Assembly: GCA_027486655.1 (NCBI GenBank) | Contig: JAIXOR010000001.1 | Location: 165,407 to 229,406 of the forward strand | Reading direction: 5' to 3' | DNA length: 64,000 nucleotides | Source: Verrucomicrobiaceae bacterium | GTDB taxonomy: Bacteria > Verrucomicrobiota > Verrucomicrobiia > Verrucomicrobiales > Akkermansiaceae | Part shown: one piece after another, positions 25,462 to 34,074 of the stretch | Layout: every line of letters begins with the position of its first letter | Position numbering within the stretch: the stretch's first letter is position 1 | Translations under genes and position numbers: made by a program | The notes under the pieces: model-generated | The model's input: the letters and a program-made list of their open reading frames with translations, nothing else | Databases searched by the model: none | What the model was told of the DNA's origin: nothing

Positions 25462-26523
25462 TCATCCGCGTAGGTCCCGGCTGGGGCGGGGCAGGACGGT
25501 GGCTCCATCGATCCAGTGGGGGCCGATCATGGTGGCGCGCGGGTAGTCCGGCACGCCGCGTTCGTTGTGGTGGACCATCGAAATGAGCATGTCCAGGGCG
25601 GCGGCGCCGACGAGGTCGTTGCGCTGGTCCATGCCGGCCCATTCGTTGTGGCCGCCGCGCCATTCGTATTGGATGAGGCCGATGTCGCCGGGCACGTTTT
25701 TGCCGAGGTCGTGCAGCCAGCGTTTCACCTCATGGTAGAGCGTGAAGATGACGTCCGGCCGGTTGGCTTCCAGCCAGGTGGAGAACACCGAGCGGTCGTG
25801 CCGGGCGGCGGCCACTTGGTAGAATGGCTGGGTCCGTTGGTCCGGCGGGGTGAGCCGGCTTTGCGCGGTGAGGAAACCGGCGGTGAAGCGGCCTTCGATG
25901 AGTTCGTCGATGACGCCGTCGAGCACGAGGGCTGGGCGTCGGTAGCCGAGGGAAACGGCCTTTTCATAGGCTTCGAGGGCGAGGGCGTGTTGGTCGCTGC
26001 ACGCGAAGGAGAGCGCGGGATCGCGGGTGCGCACTCCGGTGACTACGGCCGGGAATTCGTCCCAGAGCGGTGCGAGGTGGGCGGGCAGCCGGTTTTGCTG
26101 CATGAGGCCGATGATGAGGATGCCGCGAATGTTGCGGGCGCGCAGGATGGAGATCCACCGGGATGCGGGGAGGTCGGGCTCGTGGAGCCAGAATTCGTCG
26201 AGTTGATAGCCGAGCTGGCGGGCTCGTTCGCGGCAGCCGCGGACGTAGGAGGGGATGGTGGGGTGATGGGTGAAGGCGTCGGGTTTTTCGAAGGCATTGA
26301 TCATGGCGAGCGTGGCTTGGAAACCGGGCGAGCGGTTCTGGCGCAGCTGGGCCATGAGGTGGGCGACGGTCGGGTTGAGCCGGTAGCCCATGTCGGCGGC
26401 GGTTTGTTCGATTCGGAGGCGGGTCGCCTCCGAGATGCGGGGACTGCCGCGAAGGGCGAGGCTGACGGTGTTTTTGGAAACGCCGGCGGCTTTGGCGATG
26501 TCCGCCATGGTGGGTTGGCTCAT
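25462..26523 (-). CDS. LacI-family repressor, probably for the arabinose operon
   Basis: A 353-residue LacI/GalR-type regulator. The helix-turn-helix is MADIAKAAGVSKNTVSLALRGSPRISEATR (residues 5-34) with the hinge TAADMGYRLNPTVA. The effector domain is periplasmic-binding-protein-like (RNIRGILIIGLMQQNRL; ACSDQHALALEAYEKAVSLGYRRPALV). ATG 26523 is chosen because it gives the standard start right before the HTH; a longer frame lacks a good site. It is divergent from araB with a palindromic 13-bp site between them, so regulation of the arabinose operon by a pentose is the likely role, by position. Confidence 0.85.
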   Translation of the reverse strand: MSQPTMADIAKAAGVSKNTVSLALRGSPRISEATRLRIEQTAADMGYRLNPTVAHLMAQLRQNRSPGFQATLAMINAFEKPDAFTHHPTIPSYVRGCRERARQLGYQLDEFWLHEPDLPASRWISILRARNIRGILIIGLMQQNRLPAHLAPLWDEFPAVVTGVRTRDPALSFACSDQHALALEAYEKAVSLGYRRPALVLDGVIDELIEGRFTAGFLTAQSRLTPPDQRTQPFYQVAAARHDRSVFSTWLEANRPDVIFTLYHEVKRWLHDLGKNVPGDIGLIQYEWRGGHNEWAGMDQRNDLVGAAALDMLISMVHHNERGVPDYPRATMIGPHWIDGATVLPRPSRDLRG

Positions 26524-26568
26524 GGGACCAGGGGATAGGTGGGGAAGAGGCAAGGGTCCAGCCGGAAA

Positions 26569-26581
26569 TATGACTGTCATA
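26569..26581. promoter_or_regulatory. Candidate operator (13-bp palindrome)
   Basis: TATGACTGTCATA is a perfect palindrome around a central T. It lies in the 107-bp gap between the divergent LacI-type regulator and araB, 46 bp upstream of the regulator start and 50 bp upstream of araB, where an operator controlling both would be expected. Confidence 0.55.
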
Positions 26582-26630
26582 CGAGATCCCTCTTCCCGCT
26601 CATTCGGGGCGTGCGCATAACGTTTTCGTC

Positions 26631-28298
26631 ATGCCCTACACGATTGGCTTGGATTACGGAACGAACTCGGCGCGCGCCCTTGTGGTGGACTGCAAGGACG
26701 GCCGTGAGATCGGGACCGCGGTGGTGGATTATCCCTCGGGGCATCAAGGTGTTTTTCTCGATCCGCGCGACCACCATTTGGCTCGCCAGAGCCCGGCGGA
26801 CTACCTGCATGTGTTAGAAAAAGCCACCCGCGAGGCGCTTGCGGCGGCGCGGCAGGCCGAGCCTTCTTTCTCGCCGGAGCAAGTGGTCGGAATCGGCATG
26901 GACGGCACGGGTTCCAGCCCGATCCCGGTCGATGCGCACAATGTCCCGCTTTCGCTGGATCCGCGGTTTGAGGAGAATCTGAACGCCCAATGCTGGTTGT
27001 GGAAAGACCACACCGGCATTCCCGAGGCGGCGGCCATCACCGAGGCGGCGGCCAGACTGCGCCCGCAGTATCTGGCGAAGATCGGCGGCACCTATTCGTC
27101 CGAGTGGTTTTGGGCGAAAATCTGGCACTGCCTCAAGGAGGATCCCGTGGTGTTCGAAGCCGCCCATTCGTGGGTTGAACTTGCGGATTTCGTGCCTGCG
27201 GTGCTTGCCGGGGTGACGGATCCGTCGCGGATCCAGCGGGGAGTGTGCATGGCCGGGCACAAGGCCCTCTACGCCGAAGACTGGGGAGGTCTGCCCGACG
27301 AGGAGTTTCTCACTGCGCTGGATCCACGGCTCGCCGGTCTCCGCGATCGTCTTTACACCGAAGCACACGACGCCTCGGTGGCCGCCGGTGCGCTTTGCGC
27401 CGAGTGGGCCGAGCGCCTCGGCTTGCCCGCGGGCATTCCCATCGCCATGGGCGAAATGGACGTGCACTACGGTGCCATTGGCTGCGGGGTGGATGAGGGC
27501 ACGCTGGTGAAGGTGATCGGCACCTCCACTTGCGACTGTGCGGTGGTGGCGGCCGACAGGCCGGTCGCGGACATTCCCGGCATCTGTGGCATCGTCAAGG
27601 GAGCGATTCTCCCAGGCTACTTCGGCATCGAGGCCGGCCAATCGGCGGTGGGAGACATTTTCAAGTGGTTCGTCGAAGGCGTGCTCGGCGATGCATCGCT
27701 GCATGCCACGTTGACCGAGGAGGCGGCTTTGCTGAAACCCGGGCAATCGGGGCTTCTCGCGCTCGATTGGAACAACGGCAACCGCACCATCCTGGTGGAT
27801 CAGCGGCTCACCGGCCTGATGCTTGGCCAGACCCTGTATACCACGAAAGCCGAGATGTATCGAGCGCTGATCGAGGCCACCGCCTTCGGCGCTCGTGCGA
27901 TCGTGGACCGGATCCGCGAGTATGGCGTGCCGGTCGCACGCATCGTCTGCTCGGGCGGCATCGCCGAGAAGAACCCCATGCTGATGCAAATCTACGCCGA
28001 TGTGACGGGCTGCGAGATGCGGGTTTCAAAATCCTCTCAATCCTGCGCGCTTGGATCGGCCATCGGAGCGGCGGTTCTTGCCGGGGTTCACGCCGATTTC
28101 AAGACCGCCCAGGCCGCGATGACCGGTCTCAAGGAGATCTCCTATCGTCCCGATCCTGCAAACCAGTCGGTCTATCAAAAGCTTTACGGGCTGTATCGTT
28201 CGCTTCATGACGCATTCGGAGGTGTGGTTTCTTCGGCATCCCTCGGTCATGTCATGAAAGATCTTCTCGCCATCAAGACACGCGTTTCCAAACACTGA
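26631..28298 (+). CDS. araB: L-ribulokinase
   Basis: FGGY-family kinase that phosphorylates L-ribulose to L-ribulose 5-phosphate. The 555-residue sequence follows E. coli AraB closely: IGLDYGTNSARALVVDC (ATP phosphate loop 1), VVGIGMDGTGSSPIPVD, LWKDHT, YSSEWFWAKIWH, KVIGTSTCD, GIEAGQSAVGDIFKWF and the C-terminal CSGGIAEKNPMLMQIYADV. It opens a run of plus-strand genes (araB, isomerase, araD, three ABC genes) with short gaps, so it is the first gene of an arabinose operon. Start ATG 26631. Confidence 0.95.
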   Translation: MPYTIGLDYGTNSARALVVDCKDGREIGTAVVDYPSGHQGVFLDPRDHHLARQSPADYLHVLEKATREALAAARQAEPSFSPEQVVGIGMDGTGSSPIPVDAHNVPLSLDPRFEENLNAQCWLWKDHTGIPEAAAITEAAARLRPQYLAKIGGTYSSEWFWAKIWHCLKEDPVVFEAAHSWVELADFVPAVLAGVTDPSRIQRGVCMAGHKALYAEDWGGLPDEEFLTALDPRLAGLRDRLYTEAHDASVAAGALCAEWAERLGLPAGIPIAMGEMDVHYGAIGCGVDEGTLVKVIGTSTCDCAVVAADRPVADIPGICGIVKGAILPGYFGIEAGQSAVGDIFKWFVEGVLGDASLHATLTEEAALLKPGQSGLLALDWNNGNRTILVDQRLTGLMLGQTLYTTKAEMYRALIEATAFGARAIVDRIREYGVPVARIVCSGGIAEKNPMLMQIYADVTGCEMRVSKSSQSCALGSAIGAAVLAGVHADFKTAQAAMTGLKEISYRPDPANQSVYQKLYGLYRSLHDAFGGVVSSASLGHVMKDLLAIKTRVSKH

Positions 28299-28325
28299 TA
28301 TCATCCATCCTCACCAACCAACCCC

Positions 28326-29804
28326 ATGCACCTGCCACTCGGTCAATACTCGCCGGACATCAAACTCGGCTTCGTCTCCGCCTCCCGCAACTGCTTTCCC
28401 CGGCCGCTTGCCGAAGAGCGCAGTGTGAAGCTCATCGCCGCCACCAAGGAACTCGGCATCGAGCTCACCAGTCCTCAGGGCGAGTGCGCGATCATTGAGA
28501 CCCGCGCCCATGCCGCCGATGCGGCCGCCCAGCTCGTGGCCGCCGGTTGCGATGCCGCGGTTCTTTTCCTCGGGAACTTCTCCCCGGAGATCGAGGACGC
28601 CGCTTTCGTCAAGGCCTTCCCCGGTCCCGTGCTGCTGATTGCCGCTGCCGAGGAATCCGCCATCAACCTCATCCAGAAGCGCGGCGACGCCCTGTGCGGA
28701 CTGCTTTCCGCCGCCATGGCGATCCGCAAGCGCGACCTCCAGGATCGTGTGCATATCCCCGAACTTCCGGTGGTCTCTGCGGAGGAGGGCGCGAAGGAAA
28801 TCGCGCACTTCCGGAAGATGATCAAGGTGGTCAAGGGCGCGCGCAATGCCACCATCGGCCTCTTCGGACCCAGGCCGCGGGATTTCGAAACCTGCAATTA
28901 CAACATCGCCTCCATCCAGTCGATTGGCGTGGAGATCGAGGAACTCGGGCTCTTCGACCTCCAGAACGAGATCAAGGCCGTCCAGGAGTCCAAGGCCATC
29001 GCCGCCGAACAAAAGGCGGAGATGCCGTCCATCCCCAACGATCCGGACTTCGCCGGGCGTCTCTCGGATTACGAGCAGGCGATCCGCAACTTCCGCGAGC
29101 GACTCAAGCTTTCCGGTGCCGCCACCCAATGCTGGTCCGAGCAGGAACTCTCGCTCAAGCACGTCCCTTGTTTCATCAACGGCCGCATGGCCGACAAAGG
29201 CTTTCCGATTGCTTGTGAAAACGATGCCTACTCTCTCGTTGCCGAGTTGCTCGCCCAGTATGCCAGTGACAACACCGTCACCGTGCTCGATATCAACCAC
29301 TCGATTCCCGGAAACCTCCACGAGTCGCTCAAGGATTATCCGCTCAAGGACATGGTTGGCATGTTCCACTGCGGAAACACCGCCTCCAAGCTTCTCAAGA
29401 ATCCCGAGATGAAGTATCAGCTCATCATGAAGCGCCTGATGGAGCCCGATACGGAGCCGGACATCACCCGCGGCACCATTGAAGGTCAGATCGCGGCCTC
29501 GCCCATCACCGTCGTGCAGGTTCACGGCCATGGCGACAAGCTCCGCGCTTACATCTGCGAGGGCCACTTCCTCGATCTGGATCCGAAGACCTTCGGCTGC
29601 ACCGGCACCGCGTATATTCCGGGCTTCCACCGCTTCTACCGCCACGTGCTGCTCGGCAACTACCATCACCACGCCGCCGTCGCCTTCGCCCACGTCGGTG
29701 CCGTGCTGTTCGATGCCTTCAAACTGCTCGGCATCGAGACCGTGGACGTTCCGCTTCCTCAAGGGGTGCCCTATCCCGGAGAGAACGTGTTCCGCCGTTT
29801 CTAA
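28326..29804 (+). CDS. L-fucose/L-arabinose isomerase-like protein, probably the operon's arabinose isomerase
   Basis: A 492-residue sugar isomerase with the FucI/AraA-superfamily layout: GPRPRDFETCNYN, SWSEQ-type region (CWSEQELSLKHVPC), CENDAYSLVAELL (metal-binding Glu and Asp), FHCGNTASKLL and GHGDKLRAYICEGHF near the C-terminus. It is not similar to E. coli-type AraA, which opens with a different sequence (VIGSQHLYG). Because it sits between araB and araD, conversion of L-arabinose to L-ribulose is the most economical role. Fucose or another aldose remains possible. Spacing: 27 bp from araB and 12 bp to araD. Confidence 0.75.
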   Translation: MHLPLGQYSPDIKLGFVSASRNCFPRPLAEERSVKLIAATKELGIELTSPQGECAIIETRAHAADAAAQLVAAGCDAAVLFLGNFSPEIEDAAFVKAFPGPVLLIAAAEESAINLIQKRGDALCGLLSAAMAIRKRDLQDRVHIPELPVVSAEEGAKEIAHFRKMIKVVKGARNATIGLFGPRPRDFETCNYNIASIQSIGVEIEELGLFDLQNEIKAVQESKAIAAEQKAEMPSIPNDPDFAGRLSDYEQAIRNFRERLKLSGAATQCWSEQELSLKHVPCFINGRMADKGFPIACENDAYSLVAELLAQYASDNTVTVLDINHSIPGNLHESLKDYPLKDMVGMFHCGNTASKLLKNPEMKYQLIMKRLMEPDTEPDITRGTIEGQIAASPITVVQVHGHGDKLRAYICEGHFLDLDPKTFGCTGTAYIPGFHRFYRHVLLGNYHHHAAVAFAHVGAVLFDAFKLLGIETVDVPLPQGVPYPGENVFRRF

Positions 29805-29816
29805 CCGGAGTCCGGC

Positions 29817-30509
29817 ATGTCCTTCGAATCCCTCAAGCAGGAATGCCTCGCGGCGAACCTCGATCTTCCCAAGACCGGGTTGGTCGATCTCACGTTCGGC
29901 AATGTCTCGGTGGCCGATCCGGACCGCCGCGTGCTCGCCATCAAGCCGAGCGGTGTGAACTACGATGAACTTCGTAGTTCACATATCGTGGTGCTCGACT
30001 TCGATGGCAACCTGCTGGAGGGCGACCTCCGTCCCTCGTCGGACACGCCCACCCACCGTCATTTGTATCTCAGGTTTCCCGGCATCCGCTCGGTGGTTCA
30101 CACCCACTCGCGGAATGCCGTTGCCTTCGCCCAGGCGGGCATGGATCTGCCCTGCCTCGGCACCACCCACTGCGACTACTTCCACGGCCCCGTGCCCGTC
30201 ACCCGGGAGATGACGCCGGAGGAAGTCGCCGGCGAATACGAATGGGAAACCGGTGCGGTCATCGTCGAGCGTTTCCAGGGAATCGATCCCCTGGAGATCC
30301 CGGCCGTGCTTGTTCGCAATCACGGACCCTTCGCCTGGGGACCTTCCGCGTCGAAGGCCGTGGAGACCGCGCTTGCTCTGGAAATCATCGCCGATATGGC
30401 GCTCAAGACCCTTTCCCTCCGTGCCGCAGCACCCGCTCCGACACATCTGTTGGATAAGCATTTTTTCCGGAAACACGGACCATCCGCATATTACGGCCAA
30501 AACCCATAA
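29817..30509 (+). CDS. araD: L-ribulose-5-phosphate 4-epimerase
   Basis: A 230-residue class II aldolase-like zinc enzyme converting L-ribulose 5-phosphate to D-xylulose 5-phosphate. Motifs of AraD are all present: TFGNVSVADP, LAIKPSGVNYDEL, SSDTPTHRHLY (with the catalytic Asp), VHTHSRNAVAFAQAG (zinc His pair), GTTHCDYFHGPVPVTR and NHGPFAWG (third zinc His). Completes the arabinose-to-xylulose-5-phosphate pathway with the two genes before it. An 11-bp stem hairpin lies inside the coding region at 29955-29982. Confidence 0.95.
   Translation: MSFESLKQECLAANLDLPKTGLVDLTFGNVSVADPDRRVLAIKPSGVNYDELRSSHIVVLDFDGNLLEGDLRPSSDTPTHRHLYLRFPGIRSVVHTHSRNAVAFAQAGMDLPCLGTTHCDYFHGPVPVTREMTPEEVAGEYEWETGAVIVERFQGIDPLEIPAVLVRNHGPFAWGPSASKAVETALALEIIADMALKTLSLRAAAPAPTHLLDKHFFRKHGPSAYYGQNP
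29955..29982 (+). repeat. Intragenic inverted repeat in araD
   Basis: GTGAACTACGA, spacer TGAACT, TCGTAGTTCAC: a perfect 11-bp inverted repeat inside the araD coding sequence over the codons for GVNYDELRSSH. It would form a stable mRNA hairpin about 140 nt into the gene. Confidence 0.7.
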
Positions 30510-30525
30510 CCCAGAAACTAGATCC

Positions 30526-31485
30526 ATGAAACTCCCAGTCTTCCGAATCCTGTCTGCCGTTTCGCTCGCGCTGGCCTTGGCCGCGTGCAACAACGATTCC
30601 TCCGCCGGCAAGAAGCTCAAGCTCGCCTTCGTCAGCAACAACGCCGCCACTTTCTGGACCATCGCCCGTTCCGGCTGTGAATCCGCTGAAAAAGAACTCG
30701 GCAACGTGGAAGTCGATTTCCGTATCCCATCCACCGGTGGTGCGGCGGAGCAGCAGCAGATCATCGACGATTTGCTTGCCAAGGGTGTGGACGGGATTGC
30801 TGTCAGCCCGATCGACCCCGCCAACCAAACGGCTTTCCTTAACCGCGTTGCGGAGCAGACCCTGCTCATCTGCCACGATAGCGATGCCCCGGACAGCAAG
30901 CGCCTCGCCTACATCGGGACTGACAATTTCGCAGCAGGCGTGGAAGCCGGCAAGCTGATCAAAGAAGCGCTCCCGGACGGCGGCAAGATCATGGTATTCG
31001 TCGGCTACACGGATGCGGAAAACGCCAAGCAGCGCTTCGGTGGCATCAAGAAGGAACTCGAAGGTTCAAAGGTGGAGGTCATCGACGTTCGCACGGACGA
31101 CACCGACACCGTGCGCGCCCAGAAAAACGCCGAGGACACACTCGTGAAGTATCCGGACGTCGCCGCCCTCGTCGGACTCTACAATTACAACGGTCCCGCG
31201 ATTCTCAACGCAGTGCGTGCCGCCGGCCAGACCGGCAAGGTGAAGATCGTCTGCTTCGATGAAAACGATGAGACCCTGGAGGGCGTCGAGTCCGGTGACA
31301 TCTACGGCACCGTCGTCCAGCAGCCCTTCGAGTTTGGCAGGCAGGCCATCACCAAGATGGCCAAGCACCTCGCCGGAGACAAGGAAGCCCTCGCCGGTGG
31401 CAAACAAATCGTCCCAACTCGAACCCTGAAGCAAGCCGATGTCGCCGAGTTCAAAGCGAGCTTGAAGAAGATCCTCGGCAAGTAA
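30526..31485 (+). CDS. Sugar ABC transporter substrate-binding lipoprotein
   Basis: A 319-residue RbsB-type periplasmic binding protein. The lipoprotein signal ends in LALAACNN (lipobox LAAC). The mature part starts KLKLAFVSNNAATFWTIARSGCE and has the pentose-binding family segments (QQQIIDDLLAKGVDGIAVSP; YIGTDNFAAGVEAGKLI; VCFDENDETLEGVESGDIYGTVVQQPFEFG). It lies 16 bp after araD and before an RbsA-type ATPase and an RbsC-type permease, so it probably delivers L-arabinose or a related pentose. Start ATG 30526. Confidence 0.9.
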   Translation: MKLPVFRILSAVSLALALAACNNDSSAGKKLKLAFVSNNAATFWTIARSGCESAEKELGNVEVDFRIPSTGGAAEQQQIIDDLLAKGVDGIAVSPIDPANQTAFLNRVAEQTLLICHDSDAPDSKRLAYIGTDNFAAGVEAGKLIKEALPDGGKIMVFVGYTDAENAKQRFGGIKKELEGSKVEVIDVRTDDTDTVRAQKNAEDTLVKYPDVAALVGLYNYNGPAILNAVRAAGQTGKVKIVCFDENDETLEGVESGDIYGTVVQQPFEFGRQAITKMAKHLAGDKEALAGGKQIVPTRTLKQADVAEFKASLKKILGK

Positions 31486-31504
31486 CTCCGATCCAAGGCC
31501 CGCG

Positions 31505-33031
31505 ATGGACGCTCCCATTCTCGAAATGCGCGGCATCTCGAAGCGCTTCCCCGGAGTGGTGGCGCTCGACAGGGTCAGCTTGAGTATCGCTCCCGGCGAA
31601 GTCCTCGCCCTCTGTGGCGAGAACGGTGCGGGCAAGTCCACGCTGATGAAAATCCTCGGCGGCGTCTACCGCCCCGATGAAGGCGAGTTGCTCGTGGGCG
31701 GCAAGCCCGTCACCATCGAAAACGTGAACGACTCGATGGCGCTCGGGATTGGTTTCATCCATCAGGAGCTCAACGTCCTCGATAATCTCGATATCGCCGC
31801 CAACATTTTCCTCGGCCGCGAGCCGTTGATTGCTCCGTTCCAATGGATCGACCGCAAGAAGATCCATGCCGACACCGAGCCACTGCTCAAGCGTCTCGGT
31901 CTGAACATTCCGAGCACCACCCTGCTCCGGAATCTATCCATCGCCCAACAACAGATGGTGGAAATCGCCAAGGCGCTTTCCCAGAACGCGCGGATCATCA
32001 TCATGGATGAGCCGACCTCAAGTCTCACTCTGACCGAGACGGATTGCCTGTTAGATCTCATTGCCGGACTTCGCGCCGAGGGCGTCAGCATCATATATAT
32101 CTCCCACCGCCTCGGCGAAGTCAGCCGATGTGCGGATCGTGTCGAGGTCCTGCGCGATGGCAAGAACGCCGGCGGATTGAGCCGGTCCGAGATCCATCAT
32201 GACCACATCGTTGCCAAGATGGTGGGGCGTGAAATCAAGAGTCAACGGGTTCCTTCCGAAGCGGTGAAGACGCCTGGCTTTTTCAAAGTCCGCAACGCCC
32301 GCTCCAGCCGCTATCCGGATCAATGCGTTTCCTTCGACGCCGCCCGCGGCGAAATTCTCGGCTTTGCGGGCCTTGTTGGAGCCGGTCGCTCGGAAATCAT
32401 GAAAGCCATGGTCGGTCTTGATGAGCAGGGCCACGCCGAGGTTCAGCTTGGTGAAAAATCCCTCGTCATCCGCCACGCCAGAGACTCGATTGGCAATGGA
32501 ATCTTTCTCGTTCCCGAAGACCGCCGCGGCGAAGGGCTCGTCACCGCGATGTCCGTTCGGGAAAACACCACGCTGCCCTCGCTCAACAGTTATTCGACCT
32601 CCGGCATCATCAACAAGGACCGTGAAACCGCAGCCGCCAAGGAACAGATCGCGTCTCTCCGGATCAAAACTCCCGGTGCCGAAGCGCTCGTCCGCAACCT
32701 CAGCGGCGGCAATCAACAAAAGGTGGCCATCGGCAAGTGGCTCGCGATGGGACCGAAGGTCCTGATCCTCGACGAACCCACCCGTGGCATCGACGTCGGA
32801 GCCAAGGCGGAGATCTACAAGCTCATCCGCACCCTCGCCAACAACGGCGCGGTCATCCTCATCATCAGCAGCGACATGGAGGAAGTCCTCCATCTCAGCG
32901 ATCGCATCGCCGTCATGCACGAAGGCCGCATCACCGGCGTGCTCGATGAAGCGGATTGCAACGAGCAGAACGTCATGCAACTCGCGGTCGGCCGCCCGGT
33001 GCCTGCCGCGAAACCTTCATTTGGATCATGA
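31505..33031 (+). CDS. Sugar ABC transporter ATP-binding protein (RbsA/AraG type)
   Basis: A 508-residue double ABC ATPase. First half: Walker A GENGAGKST, signature LSIAQQQMVEIAKAL, Walker B IIIMDEPTSSL. Second half: degenerate GLVGAGRSE instead of Walker A, signature LSGGNQQKV, Walker B LILDEPTRGIDVGAK; the degenerate second site is normal for RbsA, MglA and AraG. It powers uptake by the RbsC-type permease, whose start overlaps its stop (ATGA). By operon context the substrate is a pentose, most likely L-arabinose. Confidence 0.93.
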   Translation: MDAPILEMRGISKRFPGVVALDRVSLSIAPGEVLALCGENGAGKSTLMKILGGVYRPDEGELLVGGKPVTIENVNDSMALGIGFIHQELNVLDNLDIAANIFLGREPLIAPFQWIDRKKIHADTEPLLKRLGLNIPSTTLLRNLSIAQQQMVEIAKALSQNARIIIMDEPTSSLTLTETDCLLDLIAGLRAEGVSIIYISHRLGEVSRCADRVEVLRDGKNAGGLSRSEIHHDHIVAKMVGREIKSQRVPSEAVKTPGFFKVRNARSSRYPDQCVSFDAARGEILGFAGLVGAGRSEIMKAMVGLDEQGHAEVQLGEKSLVIRHARDSIGNGIFLVPEDRRGEGLVTAMSVRENTTLPSLNSYSTSGIINKDRETAAAKEQIASLRIKTPGAEALVRNLSGGNQQKVAIGKWLAMGPKVLILDEPTRGIDVGAKAEIYKLIRTLANNGAVILIISSDMEEVLHLSDRIAVMHEGRITGVLDEADCNEQNVMQLAVGRPVPAAKPSFGS

Positions 33032-33969
33032 AAAAGGAACTTGGAATCTTCATTCTCTTGTTGGCGCTGTGCGCGGTCACCACGTCGATCAATCCGCGTT
33101 TCGTTTCCCAGACGAACCTTACCAACATGGCCAACCTCATCGGCCTGTTCGGCGTTTTCAGTCTTGGCCTCGGCCTCGTCATCATCACCGGTGGCATTGA
33201 TCTTTCCGTCGGTTCAATGTGCGCACTCTGTGGTGTGGTCATGTCGATGGCGCTTACGGAATGGAATCTCGCCTGGCCGCTCGCTGTTCTTGCGGTGCTG
33301 ATCATTCCCATGGCGCTCGGATGGGTCCATGGCGCGCTTGTCACGAAAATGCGGATGCAGCCATTCATCGTGACCTTGTGCGGGCTTCTGCTCTATCGCG
33401 GCGTCGCCCGCTTCATTGCCAATGACGACACCAAAGGCTTTGGAGGTGGAGAAGGCTTTGGAGTCCTGCGCAGCATCGCAAGCGGCAAGCTTTTCGGAAT
33501 CCCGATGCCGTTCGTCATGCTGGTGATCATCGGCAGTATCCTGTGGGTCGTCCTGCACCGCTCGGTTTACGGGCGTTATCTTCTGGCCGTCGGCCGCAAC
33601 GAGGAAGCCGCGAGGTTTTCCGGTATCAACACCCGTCGTGTCATCACCGGTTCCTATGTCATCGCCGGGCTGCTCACCGGGGTGTCCGGCATCATGATCG
33701 CCTTTTACACCAACTCCGTCTCGCCTTCGAACCACGCGAATTCCTACGAGCTTTATGCCATCGCCGCCGCCGTGCTTGGCGGTTGCAGCTTGCGCGGTGG
33801 GGAAGGGTCGATCATTGGCATCATCATCGGCACGGCCCTGCTGCAAGTTCTCCAGAATCTTGTGAACCTCCTCGGCATCCCCAGTTCCCTCAATTTCGCG
33901 GTGATGGGTGCCGTGGTGCTGCTCGGCGTCATGGCGGACCAGATGCTCCGGCGCCGTGCCTTACCTTGA
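33028..33969 (+). CDS. Sugar ABC transporter permease (RbsC/AraH type)
   Basis: A 313-residue inner-membrane permease with 8-10 predicted hydrophobic helices. Family motifs: GGIDLSVGSMCALCGVVMS, MRMQPFIVTLCGLLLYRGVARF, VGRNEEAARFSGIN (the EAA-like coupling loop) and ANSYELYAIAAAVLGGCSLRGGEGSIIG. Start ATG 33028 overlaps the ATPase stop (ATGA). Last gene of the arabinose operon; no clear intrinsic terminator follows. Confidence 0.93.
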   Translation: MKKELGIFILLLALCAVTTSINPRFVSQTNLTNMANLIGLFGVFSLGLGLVIITGGIDLSVGSMCALCGVVMSMALTEWNLAWPLAVLAVLIIPMALGWVHGALVTKMRMQPFIVTLCGLLLYRGVARFIANDDTKGFGGGEGFGVLRSIASGKLFGIPMPFVMLVIIGSILWVVLHRSVYGRYLLAVGRNEEAARFSGINTRRVITGSYVIAGLLTGVSGIMIAFYTNSVSPSNHANSYELYAIAAAVLGGCSLRGGEGSIIGIIIGTALLQVLQNLVNLLGIPSSLNFAVMGAVVLLGVMADQMLRRRALP

Positions 33970-34033
33970 GCCCCGAAGGCCGGGCGGCGTGCCGTTGGCG
34001 TTCAACCCGGGCGATTCCGATCCACAAATCAGG

Positions 34034-34062
34034 TTGTCACCCGGTCGGCGAGGTGCTAAACC
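34034..34062 (+). promoter_or_regulatory. Possible sigma-70 promoter of the amidase gene
   Basis: TTGTCA (5 of 6 to the -35 consensus) at 34034-34039, a 17-bp spacer, then TAAACC at 34057-34062 (3 of 6). The predicted start of transcription would be only a few bases before the GTG at 34075, which would make a near-leaderless message. Weak evidence. Confidence 0.3.
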
Positions 34063-34074
34063 GCTGGAAAACCT

